DNA of 64,000 nucleotides from Axinella damicornis (Eukaryota; Porifera; Demospongiae; Axinellida; Axinellidae). The notes beneath the pieces are model-generated. The model saw only the letters and a list, made by a program, of their open reading frames with translations. It was not told the origin of the DNA and ran no database searches. The stretch is from positions 12,457,928 to 12,521,927 of the forward strand of contig OZ007514.1 in NCBI GenBank assembly GCA_963931865.1, read 5' to 3'. Positions 22,501 to 28,801 of the stretch are shown piece by piece (the stretch's first letter is position 1; every line of letters starts with the position of its first letter). The position numbers were made by a program, and so were the translations under genes.

Positions 22501-23634
22501 TTCCTGTATTAGGGCAATTAAATGGGCGTGACTTCCTGTACGCATGCGCCTAACCAAGACAGCTGCTGTCTTGCCATAGTGAAGACATGTTCCTGATGGC
22601 CACTGATTTTCGACGTCAAACGTCTTCTCTGCCGTTCAGTGTAGGGTGTGCGCTGTTACCGCGAGTGAAAGTGAGGTACCTGTTGCAGTGCCAGAGACAG
22701 CTGGACAGCAATAGTAGGCTCTTTCGGTGAAGTAGTACGTGCTGAAGGGGGGACGGTTTGACCTCAGTGACTTCCACTTTCGACTTCCGTTGTTTCTATC
22801 TCTCATCGTAGACCTCCCTGGGCTTTCACTATGGTCTTTGTCACCGCTATCGGCAAGGTAGGTCTTGATAAAGTACGATTTGTGCACTGAATGTCCTTAG
22901 CTACTATGTGCAAAGCTTGATGTCAAAAAAAATCCTTTTAACCGAGTCGTACGATAACTGCACGCAGTGCATGTGCCCTAGCGCTTGTACCACTGATCTC
23001 CGCAGCATCCAATGGTACATCTCTTGTACTTCATCTTGCTTGCTTACTAGGGTGAGCCTGAGCGAGCTCCACATTAGTTGTAAAACTAGGAAGTCACGCC
23101 CACTTAATTAATCACACGTTAATTACATTTGGGTATCCCGGAACCTTAACATTCACAGTTTGATTTGCCACGAGGACTCGACAGTGAGAGATTTACAACC
23201 TTGAGACTCAGCTACATGCATGCAATGCCTCCAGTGCTTGCAGAGCTCAAGCAGCTACATATGGAGTCAAACAATGAGTGTAGTCAACATCTGTTTATAC
23301 CGCAACTCCACAATAGTCTCGCATAGCCAGAGGCTACGGTACAAATGAGTGGGGCCTTCAGGGCTTGCAGAGCTAGAGCAGCTACATGTGGAGTTGAACA
23401 GTGAGCGTAATCAACATCTTTATCTCAGCTCCACCCTCTCAAACTCACACTAGCTATAGATCATAGATACGAACTCGCAAGCACGTGGTCAATGTCACAT
23501 GTACGCATGTGGTAGCATGCGGATACGTATTCCTAGTAGTATGCACGATACAAGCACTCACCAGGCCCTGGGTTGGGTTGAATATCACCAGACATCATCA
23601 GCAGCATTTCATTCACCAAGGTGATGCACTCCAT
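1..23634 (-). CDS. NLR gene 1: 2A-like leader, Death, duplicated module, Death, NACHT, LRR array (3' end outside window)
   Basis: This is a multi-exon NLR-type receptor gene read on the minus strand. Exons 1-4 lie at 23562-23634, 20391-20693, 18024-19955 and 16437-17916. Their junctions are phase 1, 1, 1 and then 2, and every join keeps the frame open. LRR exons continue to at least position 131 and no terminal exon or stop is seen, so the 3' end is beyond base 1. The first four exons give about 1,262 residues before the LRRs. Death plus NACHT plus LRR is the architecture of animal intracellular immune sensors, in which LRRs bind or regulate, NACHT oligomerises with a nucleotide, and Death domains signal. 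Oddities are the 2A-like leader, two copies of an unnamed module, and altered NACHT motifs. No promoter was recognised. The gene model rests on splice signals and phase, not on transcript data. Confidence 0.72.
131..3065 (-). CDS. NLR gene 1 LRR exons, cassette 3 (leaves window)
   Basis: Five class a LRR exons at 2982-3065, 2812-2898, 2637-2720, 2432-2515 and 2220-2303, then a class f exon at 131-214 that reads [19 protein letters not shown]. The 2812-2898 exon is one codon longer (87 bases) through a 3-base insertion near its acceptor. After class f the expected e, d, c and b exons would lie left of base 1. Plus-strand runs such as ctgacctcaaattctgcagtg mark each exon's donor end (CTGCAGAATTTGAG then GTCAG). 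Confidence 0.78.
242..595. mobile_element. Non-autonomous DNA transposon, CAGGGGCG ends, 5-bp TSD
   Basis: Ends are CAGGGGCGTCGGA on the left and CGGCGCCCCTG on the right, flanked by direct repeats TAGGT at 237-241 and 596-600. The paralogous intron after exon 6588-6671 lacks it (tttaagtgaattcacaccctc). A second copy lies in the opposite orientation at 10995-11354. No coding capacity. The 5-bp duplication fits some hAT-like or Transib-like elements; the superfamily is not assigned. Confidence 0.88.
702..1217. mobile_element. Possible TA-flanked MITE with ttttcgcg motifs
   Basis: Starts with TACCGTA and contains several diverged copies of gaaaatttttcacgtg or ttcgcg motifs on both strands, like the elements at 7065-7449 and 31082-31575. 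The right end is not well defined. Confidence 0.35.
1250..1720 (+). mobile_element. Old composite repeat: promoter-like family relic
   Basis: Positions 1395-1520 align with the promoter-like repeat family (gtcagaatctt, then gagctcgagcaatggtggccaatggg, compare 47280-47370). The flanks tcgcatagccagactctc (1254) and acaaacgctggggcgagacggcctg (1565) are words of another dispersed repeat, also seen at 22210 and 23315. An open frame of 113 codons across it has no other support. Confidence 0.55.
3380..3608 (+). mobile_element. Partial copy of the 52.5 kb element
   Basis: Shares ataatgaaattcattggaa, the ccttcat region, taagttcatygcccatggg and the terminal agattacggta with the element at 52494-53163. 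The left half is missing. Confidence 0.6.
3672..4241. mobile_element. TA-flanked MITE, inverted ends CCGTATTTCCGCGATCAAA
   Basis: Perfect-looking terminal inverted repeats (left CCGTATTTCCGCGATCAAA, right TTTGATCGCGGAAATACGG) flanked by TA. Sub-terminal copies of ttcgagggcggccacta occur on both arms. TA duplication suggests a Tc1/mariner-like mobiliser. It sits directly beside the class b LRR exon at 4259. Confidence 0.88.
4259..11765 (-). CDS. NLR gene 1 LRR exons, cassette 2
   Basis: Seven LRR exons in the same class order as cassette 1: 11682-11765 and 11476-11559 (class a), 6588-6671 (class f), 6154-6237 (class e), 5927-6028 (class d, 102 bases), 4810-4896 (class c, 87 bases) and 4259-4339 (class b, 81 bases). 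All have canonical donors on the minus strand (for example GTAAGT at 5921-5926 and 6148-6153), in-frame lengths and phase 2. Class f, e, d, c and b copies closely match those of cassette 1, including parts of the flanking introns, so the whole multi-exon block was duplicated. A 4.8 kb intron between 11476 and 6671 holds transposon remnants and no recognised exon. Confidence 0.78.
7065..7449. mobile_element. TA-flanked MITE, ends CCGTAGTTGC
   Basis: The left end TACCGTAGTTGC and the right end GCAACTACGGTA are inverted repeats. The interior has repeated gcgaaa/ttttcgcgg motifs and CpG-rich words. An open frame on the minus strand inside it is not supported as a gene. Confidence 0.85.
9247..9318. 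repeat. 29-bp tandem repeat, about 2.5 units
   Basis: Unit begins cggggagcagcagctgaagc and repeats with few changes three times (the last partial). Confidence 0.8.
10557..10679. repeat. (ATCT)n microsatellite and C-tract
   Basis: About ten ATCT units at 10557-10598, then a run of 25 C at 10655-10679. Confidence 0.95.
10785..10920. mobile_element. Hairpin MITE
   Basis: Arms aagcagggatgatggcataa... and ...ttatgctatcatccctgctt are inverted over about 53 bases with a loop of about 25. Related arm fragments occur at about 16100, 32930 and 41700, so it is a dispersed family. Confidence 0.8.
10995..11354. mobile_element. Second copy of the CAGGGGCG element, 5-bp TSD
   Basis: Inverted relative to 242-595, with the same interior words (for example the complement of cgcgacta...gaatttt). 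Flanked by TGCAC at 10990-10994 and 11355-11359. Confidence 0.88.
11792..12530. mobile_element. TA-flanked MITE with internal tandem repeats
   Basis: The ends TACCGTATTTATGCTAATA and TATTAGCATAAATACGGTA are inverted. The left interior has five copies of the 16-bp unit gctaataccaggaaat (11804-11886). The rest is a longer degenerate repeat with ggcatggcagttgatgccc and cacaaacgctcgaaatgcag words about every 65-90 bases. Confidence 0.88.
12611..15966 (-). CDS. NLR gene 1 LRR exons, cassette 1
   Basis: Eight small exons follow the NACHT exon in transcript order: 15883-15966, 15693-15776 and 15509-15592 (class a, LDGNxI..[19 protein letters not shown]), 15215-15298 (class f, ITDKGAGAIADALKMN-like), 14448-14531 (class e, LITEEGAYxxAEMLE), 14224-14325 (class d, 34 codons, ITDGHIALPVMLQMN), 13788-13874 (class c, degenerate LRR) and 12611-12697 (class b, NVIGVDGITAVAEALAGQ). 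Each has AG upstream and GT downstream, a length divisible by three, and phase 2 at both ends, so one exon is one LRR of the ribonuclease-inhibitor type. The NACHT exon joins the first as S-L-D-G-N, matching LRR spacing. A decayed extra class c exon lies at 13605-13700. Class names are mine. Confidence 0.82.
13605..13700 (-). pseudogene. Decayed class c LRR exon
   Basis: The stretch clearly resembles the class c exon 90 bases upstream in transcript terms (13788-13874): it shares the run corresponding to tcactgacttgcatcac and the acceptor side (cctgaaag on the plus strand). The donor has been lost (the plus-strand sequence is aatttaaagtc where cttacttcaaagtc is expected), and small insertions disrupt the repeat. 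It is probably skipped during splicing. Confidence 0.55.
14690..15065. repeat. Dispersed repeat copy (partner at 60965-61335)
   Basis: Shares tggcaataccattaatga, acattttca, gcccatttt/gcccagcattt and ttggggtctatg words in the same order with 60965-61335. Both are inside NLR introns next to LRR class e/d or c exons, so the repeat travelled with the cassette or inserted before its duplication. Confidence 0.55.
15967..16436. other. Intron between NACHT exon and first LRR exon
   Basis: Holds a relic of the hairpin MITE family (16090-16170) and no recognised exon. Confidence 0.5.
16437..17916 (-). CDS. NLR gene 1 exon 4: NACHT NTPase domain and first LRR residues
   Basis: A 1,480-base exon with acceptor ATTGCAG/GTGT and donor CTGAG/GTATGT. 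It enters in phase 1, continuing exon 3 as G-V-M-T, and leaves in phase 2, which is the phase of all LRR exons. It encodes about 492 residues. A clear Walker A (P-loop) GPPASGKT follows FLVK, about 80 residues in. The Walker B region reads VLFILDGFNRQ: the DG is kept, but the usual D-E after it is N-R. The sensor region reads VVITTSSSQ where NACHT proteins normally have a TSRP-like sequence. EILGL and a C-terminal helical region typical of NACHT proteins follow. The last 40 residues begin the LRR part (LSLSYCILGPSALKLISRHLA). The domain normally binds ATP and drives oligomerisation; the altered acidic and arginine positions suggest weakened hydrolysis, as inference. Confidence 0.9.
18024..19955 (-). 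CDS. NLR gene 1 exon 3: two copies of an unrecognised module plus a Death-type domain
   Basis: A 1,932-base exon (acceptor CTCATAG/GTCC, donor CCATCAG/GTAGGC, phase 1 in and out) encoding 643 residues. After an acidic linker come two diverged copies of a module of about 185 residues, at exon residues about 58-246 and 302-486. Both copies share an LY..C..s..EI/EVf.AL.PQ..N helix region, an IV..F....... Y...FP segment, the pattern DPLS.(D/E)E, a basic strand, (V)..V(R).....TGIDQ..I.YA, FTFLIP and ADhGIL/ADVGV. I do not know a named domain for it. The last 90 residues (about 549-638) look like a second Death-fold domain, with LKELAKKMGSWKDLVPYLGV, a central acidic turn, CWKKFHEK and TYERLVEGL. 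The exon is uninterrupted and without stops. It sits between the first Death exon and NACHT, so the modules may act as a scaffold or regulatory segment; that is inference. Confidence 0.85.
20186..20290 (+). mobile_element. tRNA-derived SINE-like relic
   Basis: The run gtggtttagtggtaagagca matches a tRNA D-arm/A-box, followed 45 bases on by a degenerate B-box-like tcagaatccca. No acceptor stem pairing, so not a functional tRNA. Lies in the intron between exons 3 and 2 of NLR gene 1. Confidence 0.45.
20391..20693 (-). CDS. NLR gene 1 exon 2: Death-type domain
   Basis: A 303-base exon with acceptor TTAACAG and donor AATAG/GTTAGT, phase 1 at both ends. It encodes about 100 residues with the Death-fold pattern: an aliphatic first helix (LKRLLQPV), a conserved W in helix 2 (AYWVPIADQLGM), a mid-domain acidic/proline turn, a helix 5 W (LLNRWLSRE), and the typical PSPTLKTLCQALRS motif followed by a last helix containing IVANKLE. 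Death domains mediate homotypic assembly with adaptors and caspases. The exon is separated from the leader exon by an intron of about 2.9 kb that contains a TTAA-flanked transposon, and from exon 3 by 435 bases. A CARD or other Death-superfamily assignment cannot be excluded by eye, but the W and PTL pattern favours Death. Confidence 0.78.
22450..23149. mobile_element. TTAA-flanked non-autonomous transposon in NLR gene 1 intron 1
   Basis: TTAA at both ends (22450-22453, 23146-23149) and inverted ends GGTTATGGGATACCCAA and GGTTCCGGGATACCCAA. Sub-terminal agtgggcgtgacttcct recurs inverted. TTAA duplication fits piggyBac-like or Kolobok-like mobilisation. The interior has no recognised gene. Confidence 0.82.
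23562..23634 (-). CDS. NLR gene 1 exon 1: hydrophobic leader with 2A-like motif
   Basis: The exon encodes 24 residues plus one base. A short hydrophobic stretch (residues 4-14, rich in L, M, I and V) is followed by SGDIQPNPGP. The consensus of 2A translational-recoding peptides is D-V/I-E-x-N-P-G-P; here the E position is Q, while the NPGP core is intact. The exon ends immediately after the final P at a consensus donor (CTG then GTGAGT) in phase 1, and the next recognised exon (20693) requires exactly phase 1. The joined codon gives E, so the junction reads NPGP-E-TQQL. In sea urchin NLR-like proteins, N-terminal 2A sequences preceded by hydrophobic residues have been reported to act as both signal sequence and recoding site. 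I chose the start at 23634 because it gives a compact leader; the frame stays open upstream to 23961, so a longer leader or further upstream splicing is possible. Similar 2A motifs also occur in non-LTR retrotransposons. Confidence 0.62.
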
Positions 23635-24882
23635 CAGTATTATAGTGAAAACCACTGCTTTCAAGGTCAGTTGGTAGCGGTAGAGTTTATCAGCGCAGTG
23701 AAAGCAAATAGTTCTTGCCTGCTGGCAGCAACAGAGTAACATATTATGAAATACAACATGGCCTACATGTATACTACTCATCTTGGTTGCTGTGTGGCCA
23801 GACCCCATTCCGTACCATGGGATACGGCCATAGAGCAGTTTGCCACCCCACACCATGAAGTGTGTAGCAATTAGCCTCGTTCTCAGGCCATCTGATGCTT
23901 CGTTTTTAGTCGCATACATGACCTCTGAACCCTTGTCAGATAAGCTGGGTTCAACGGTCACGTATGCGACTCGAAGTGGCAGACGGCCTGGGAACGCTTC
24001 TTTCTCAACTCTACATTTCGCACACGCAGTACATGCACATGGCTATCGGAACCACAGAAACCGCAGCGATGCAACCGCCCCTTGCCCCGCGCAATTAAAG
24101 TGTGACGGATATATTATATAATATATACAGACGCGATGTGACGATTAGTTGCCTCGTGCTAGGGCGCTCAGCAATTATGACGAGTGAATAGCGCATGACC
24201 TAGACACTTGTATCACAGAAGTATAAAAATCACTGCAGCTAGCAGAATATTGATATTCCATTCTACTGAGGTATAGTGTAAAAGAAAACTGACCTTTCTT
24301 GTTCCATAAGTATCTAAGATCCCGATGAGTATTTGGGGGAGCACCATCCAAAGAGGCACTCTGTCATGCCGTTTCCTGACTCCTTTTCGATGTCCACGAA
24401 TATGAGCACGATTCACAGTATAACCTGTAGCTTCCAGCCACTCATCAATGCCAGAAGGTATCCTAGAGAGGGACGAATGCAGATTATAGGCACAGAATAT
24501 GTATGTAAATCAATGGCTGTATACTTTATAATGGATAATGCATAAAGAGGTAATCTTGCCATACAGTTGTGAAGACGGTATACAGTTCTGTGCATACCTG
24601 GCTATCAATAGATAGGGGTAGAAAATGGTGCTTAGACTCCTGCCCATGGGTGAGTATCTTCCCTCCTCCTGTCCTGCGTCCCTCACGCCATACTGGAACA
24701 CGGCCATCAGAATAGCCAGGGCTTGGAGTAGGACCAACCTCTTCCTCATCTTCAGATTCCCCAGACTGACAGGCTGCATGAGTACCAGTCAGATTGACAG
24801 CATTGTTAACAATACAATTCGAAATGAAGAGACTCCTATATACGCTATAGCTGACTGACAGTAGGTCCATAGCCAGCCAGTC

Positions 24883-24884
<2 letters not shown>

Positions 24885-24920
<36 letters not shown>
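24885..24920. repeat. G-tract of 36 bases
   Basis: Uninterrupted G run; flanks match those of a dispersed repeat also seen at 9490-9590 (gaaaatgagatagc). Confidence 0.95.
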
Positions 24921-24921
<1 letters not shown>

Positions 24922-25191
24922 CTATTGGATCTAGGGGTTCTGATGACTGAAAATGAGATAGCCACTGCCACTTCATATTATAGAACCCGGAATCTAGGGG
25001 ATGCTTTATGGCTGTAGACAGCCTCATTCCCATGCAGACCTAGAAATGGCCTGGGAATGAAGCTATACACTTGCACACATGCATAGTGTACTGTAGCTAC
25101 ACACAAGCCATAACAGTAACATACTCTTTCACCTTATATGGTAACCAGGTGCAATTCCTCTGACCAGGCTAGACATACTGCTTCCTTAGCT

Positions 25192-25283
25192 GGTACTGCA
25201 TTCCAAGATCACTGTGCGGTTGACAACAGCAGCTGCTACAAGGATCTGTTGTCAACCATATGGTGATCTTGGAATGTAGTACC
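25192..25283. other. 92-base hairpin
   Basis: Two arms of about 38 bases (ggtactgcattccaagatca and its inverted partner tgatcttggaatgtagtacc, continuing through ggttgacaacag) with a loop of about 14. It is the size of a microRNA precursor but may equally be a small MITE. Confidence 0.6.
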
Positions 25284-26039
25284 CTAACTGTTTTATCATG
25301 TAGTACATACATGACAACTCCTGGAGCCGCTCAGAATGAGGAAACGTTAGTAGGGTTTCACTGTTTGCTGTGTGTGTCAAGCTTGAAAGTGGACCACAGT
25401 GCTACCTGTATATGCTAATACTTACACTGCTTCTCAATTTTTTACAAAGGCCAAACCAATTTGCTTCAAGTTTCAGCCTTTGTTATGACAAAAGCTGGAT
25501 TGTGGAATGAGGGGAAGTTAGTTGGCTCTCACAGTTGGCATGTGAGCAATCTAAGCGTGAAACTCACAAACATTAATACTTTCAACAGCGTCATTTGCCT
25601 TGCAAAGAGAGTACATCCTTGAAAAAGATAGGTAGCTATTGATAAACAAACGATCCCTGTTGGCATGCCAACTCTCCCTACCCATATTAAGTTGTCTGCA
25701 TGTAGGTAGCCGCATGTACACACGTATGTGCTTGACGAAGTTCAGCAGGAACTACACCAGCAAGATATCTTACCCCAGTGGGTTTGCAGAATTCATTGCC
25801 GCTAACGATGAGCCTGTAGTTATTGAACTTACTTTGCATGGTGGTCTAGTCTTAATCTTGGATGAATATACGTTATAGCTATATACCCTGTTGTCAAAGT
25901 CATAATGTCAAAGCCTATGAAAAACTGGTGAGTGACACACTCACTGCCATGCAGATAGTTATTATGATGAACACACCACAGTGACACCCCATGTGCAATT
26001 CATAACCCGTAGTAGTATATTCAATATGCCAAATAGGAA

Positions 26040-26633
26040 GCGTACCAACTAAATATTTGTGAGCAGCCCAGTCAGTGGGCACAGACAGTCAAGACAGTGC
26101 TCGACAAAGCAGGGTTTTCCCATATCTGGAACAACCCAGACAGTATTCCACATGACCTATTCATTGAAAAGCTTACGCAAAGACTTTGGGACCAAAACCA
26201 ACAACAATGGTTAAGTGATCTGGCCACATCCAGAAAATTGAGAACATACCGTTTGTTCAAAACAAGGCTTGAATTTGAACCATACCTCAACCTCCCAAGA
26301 CATATTCGTATACAACTGGCTAGACTACGATCTAGTTCCCACTAACTAAGGATTGAAACGGGCCGATACTCCCTCCCTAAACCTACTCCACTGGAGGAAC
26401 GCCTCTGTCCAAGATGTAGCGAAATTGAGGATGAAACCCATTTTCTGATCACTTGCCGGCTGTATAGAGACGAACTATTTAACTGCTGCAGATCCCTCAA
26501 CAGTTCCTTTCCCCACATGAGCTCTATGGACAAGCTAATATATATTTTGCACTCTAAGAATGTTCATATCATTTGGCTCACAGGTGTGTTTGTGTACCAT
26601 AGTTTCATGGAAAAACGTAAACTCTCACTTTAA
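26040..26633 (+). pseudogene. Non-LTR retroelement polymerase C-terminal fragment
   Basis: An open frame interrupted by one stop (TAA, 26343-26345) reads about 197 residues resembling the region after the reverse transcriptase domain in invertebrate LINE-type elements: LRTYRLFKTRLEFEPYLNLP, then a zinc-knuckle-like segment C-x2-C-x8-H-x4-C with IEDETHFLITC. The in-frame stop and the lack of a recognisable polymerase upstream indicate a dead, 5'-truncated copy. It may have been read as genomic neighbourhood filler between the two NLR genes and is not part of either. Confidence 0.7.
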
Positions 26634-27142
26634 CAAGTGTGTATCTGCATATGTATTAATCTGTACTCTTGACATATGGGTCCCCCGGCCTTCCATTGTC
26701 ATTAAAATTTATATATTTATATACTATGTTCTGACTGTGTATAGGTTTTGAGTATACAGTATCTCTGCCAGCCAATTGAAGTTATTCCCTGGGCTAGCTG
26801 GACAAGTAAACATCTTGTTCTATCAATCAGGACACTCACCTCAGACGCTTAAACTCCAGCAGCAAGCCTGCCCTGGCAGCCACTACAGATCCATACATAA
26901 ACAGGAAACACTATACAATTCACAGGTATTCACCTTCAGTCAGGCTGCTCATCTCAGACTCTGCACTGCAGCAATAAGGTTTGCCTACTCCATACACAGA
27001 AGCAGGAAATACTACAAGTATTCAATAACAATGGGGGGGGGGGTTAGAGCTACCTTCTAGTTTTTGTGAGTTATGTGTCAGCAGTGGATAACATCTTTCT
27101 TCTCTTCTCCCGTTTCCTACATTTCCCTCTCTCCATCTCCAG

Positions 27143-27437
27143 TCCCAAGCCAAAGCCTCGCCAGAAGAGGAACGGCACGATGACCAACGTACAAGCAAGG
27201 AACCCTCTGGACTTCCAGTCAGTGGACGACTGGCTCAGGGCCATCAAGATGGAACGCTATATATACATCCCGATCTTCCATAGGAATGGGGTAAACAGCA
27301 CCCACCTGTGCATGCAGCTGATGAAGGTTGATCTGGAGGAGATGGGGATCTCACTAGCGGGACACCTCCACAAATTGACACAGAGCATTGAGAACGCACA
27401 TGCAGAGTTGGACAGACAGCCATCCGTTAGGATTTGA
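27143..27437 (+). CDS. SAM-domain last exon, Eph-receptor-like C terminus
   Basis: A plus-strand exon after a good acceptor (CTCTCCATCTCCAG) that ends at TGA. It opens with a basic segment (PKPKPRQKRNG), then has a SAM domain: DFQSVDDWLRAIKMERY, a middle helix with CMQLMKVDLEEMGI, and the last long helix after GISLAGHLHKLTQSIENAHA. The W-L..I.M..Y start and the L..MGI.L.GH..K pattern are those of Eph-type receptor tyrosine kinase SAM domains. The final residues SVRI fit a class II PDZ ligand, as in several Eph receptors. No kinase or upstream exon is recognised to the left, where a retroelement remnant sits, so the rest may lie in unrecognised exons or be lost. Other SAM proteins are possible. 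Confidence 0.68.
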
Positions 27438-28710
27438 TCACTGCCAGCATTTTAATGTCTTGTGCAAATCCTCTCTGTGTCCGTTGCTGTATGCACAACT
27501 CCACTTAGAACAGTTGCTCTTCCTCTCAGACTCTGAGACTGTGCAGTGAATTCTTCTATTGGCTACATGTGCACATAGCATTTTCACGGTACTGTAAATA
27601 CGTAGCTATTATAATTTTATTTCCACATCATTGCTACTCTGAATGTGGCCTCATAGTACAATAATTATCTGTTGTATAGTGTTCCTGTGACTCTCCAAAT
27701 ACTCACTGTAGAACACAATAATAATCACAAACTATATATACAGCAATAATAATAGCTAGTGTGAAGGACGAGTGTTGATTCATCTGTTGCCATATATGTA
27801 CAAACTCCACTTAGAACTCTCGCTCACAGACTCGATATGAATGCGACTGCATGTGCAGTAAATTCTTGTGTTCACACATGCAGTAGCCATTCAGGTTACG
27901 TAATATAAAGTGTCAGTATACCAATTATGGAAACAGGTGAGTGTTATATAGTAATATGACTCGTGAGAACACTGTCAAGGATCGGTTGAAGGACCAGTTC
28001 TGATAGGGAAAGGATTGGACTGGGATAGAAACCGTAACGATCGAGTATACCCTTTACAATATCATAAGGGACATACACTCCAGTCCCGGGGCAACAATCC
28101 AAAGGAAATGGACTGCATGTGGATTTCCTTTATCAGAATATTGTCAGCACTAGCTCTTTTGATATTGCAGAGAACTGTCTATTGATTCTGTTCCTTTCAT
28201 CAGCTTATGGAACCATGAAAGCAATGGAACAACTGCATGATCTTCCCTACAACATAATATACTGTAAGCCACTGAAGGCGGTACAGGTCTGGAAGCCTTG
28301 TGTCTCACCCGTGCAGTCGTTGATCGCTAAGCATACTGCAAGCAATCAAAACCTTAATTGGAAGGCCCAGGCATGAGGATAGCACTCTGGTCTGCTTTGT
28401 TGCCGTAGTAATGACCCTCTTCCATTCAACACACTGAGGTCTCCTCTTTCATCACGAAGTCTTGGTTCCTTTGGTAAAACAGAGCAGCTATATTTGCACC
28501 AGGAGCTTAGCTCAAGCTTTGGTTATGGCCGTGCATCTGCTTCTGTAAGTAGGCCAGTGTGATTAACTAGTGCTACCATGATTTAATGTGCAATTCACCT
28601 TGTGCAAAGTGCATCACTTCGTATATTGCACAGCAATCAAGCTATCACAATTAATATTTCAGTTGGGATTACACAACTACGAATAACAGTGCAACTCTAG
28701 AGTTATACGT
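27438..28710. other. Intergenic region between convergent SAM exon and NLR gene 2
   Basis: The 3' ends of the plus-strand SAM exon and the minus-strand NLR gene 2 face each other. I see no gene or clear repeat here beyond A/T-rich sequence. Confidence 0.45.
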
Positions 28711-28801
28711 TTACATATAAAATTCAATGTCAATACCACTACGTCTTGCAACACCAGCCAACATGTCCTTTGCTTCTGCTGAGAGAGGATTGTTGCGGAG
28801 G
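28711..28801 (-). CDS. Terminal LRR exon of NLR gene 2 with stop codon
   Basis: After the acceptor TTATACAG the exon reads [20 protein letters not shown] and nine more residues ending in FYM, then TAA (28711-28713). The NNPLS.EA form followed by a short basic and hydrophobic tail is typical of the last LRR of NLR proteins. The incoming phase (2) matches the donor of exon 29966-30052. It fixes the 3' end and orientation of the gene. No polyadenylation signal was identified with confidence. Confidence 0.78.

Larger units (their letters stand above)
23635..26039. other. Upstream region of NLR gene 1, no gene recognised
   Basis: Expected to hold the NLR gene 1 promoter, but no TATA box or other core element was identified with confidence. 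Contains a repeat tip (24040-24180, ttgcctcgtgctagggcgctcagcaatta, inverted at about 56150-56290), words of the gcctcgttcccaggcc family, a 36-base G-tract (24885-24920) and a hairpin (25192-25283). Confidence 0.5.

Noticed and set aside
22636..22887. 83-codon minus-strand frame between leader and Death exon
   Set aside because: Lies entirely in the TTAA-flanked transposon.
23533..23961. Whole 142-codon frame as the leader exon
   Set aside because: Only the end with the hydrophobic stretch and NPGP has family features; the part after 23562 is intron read-through beyond a strong donor.
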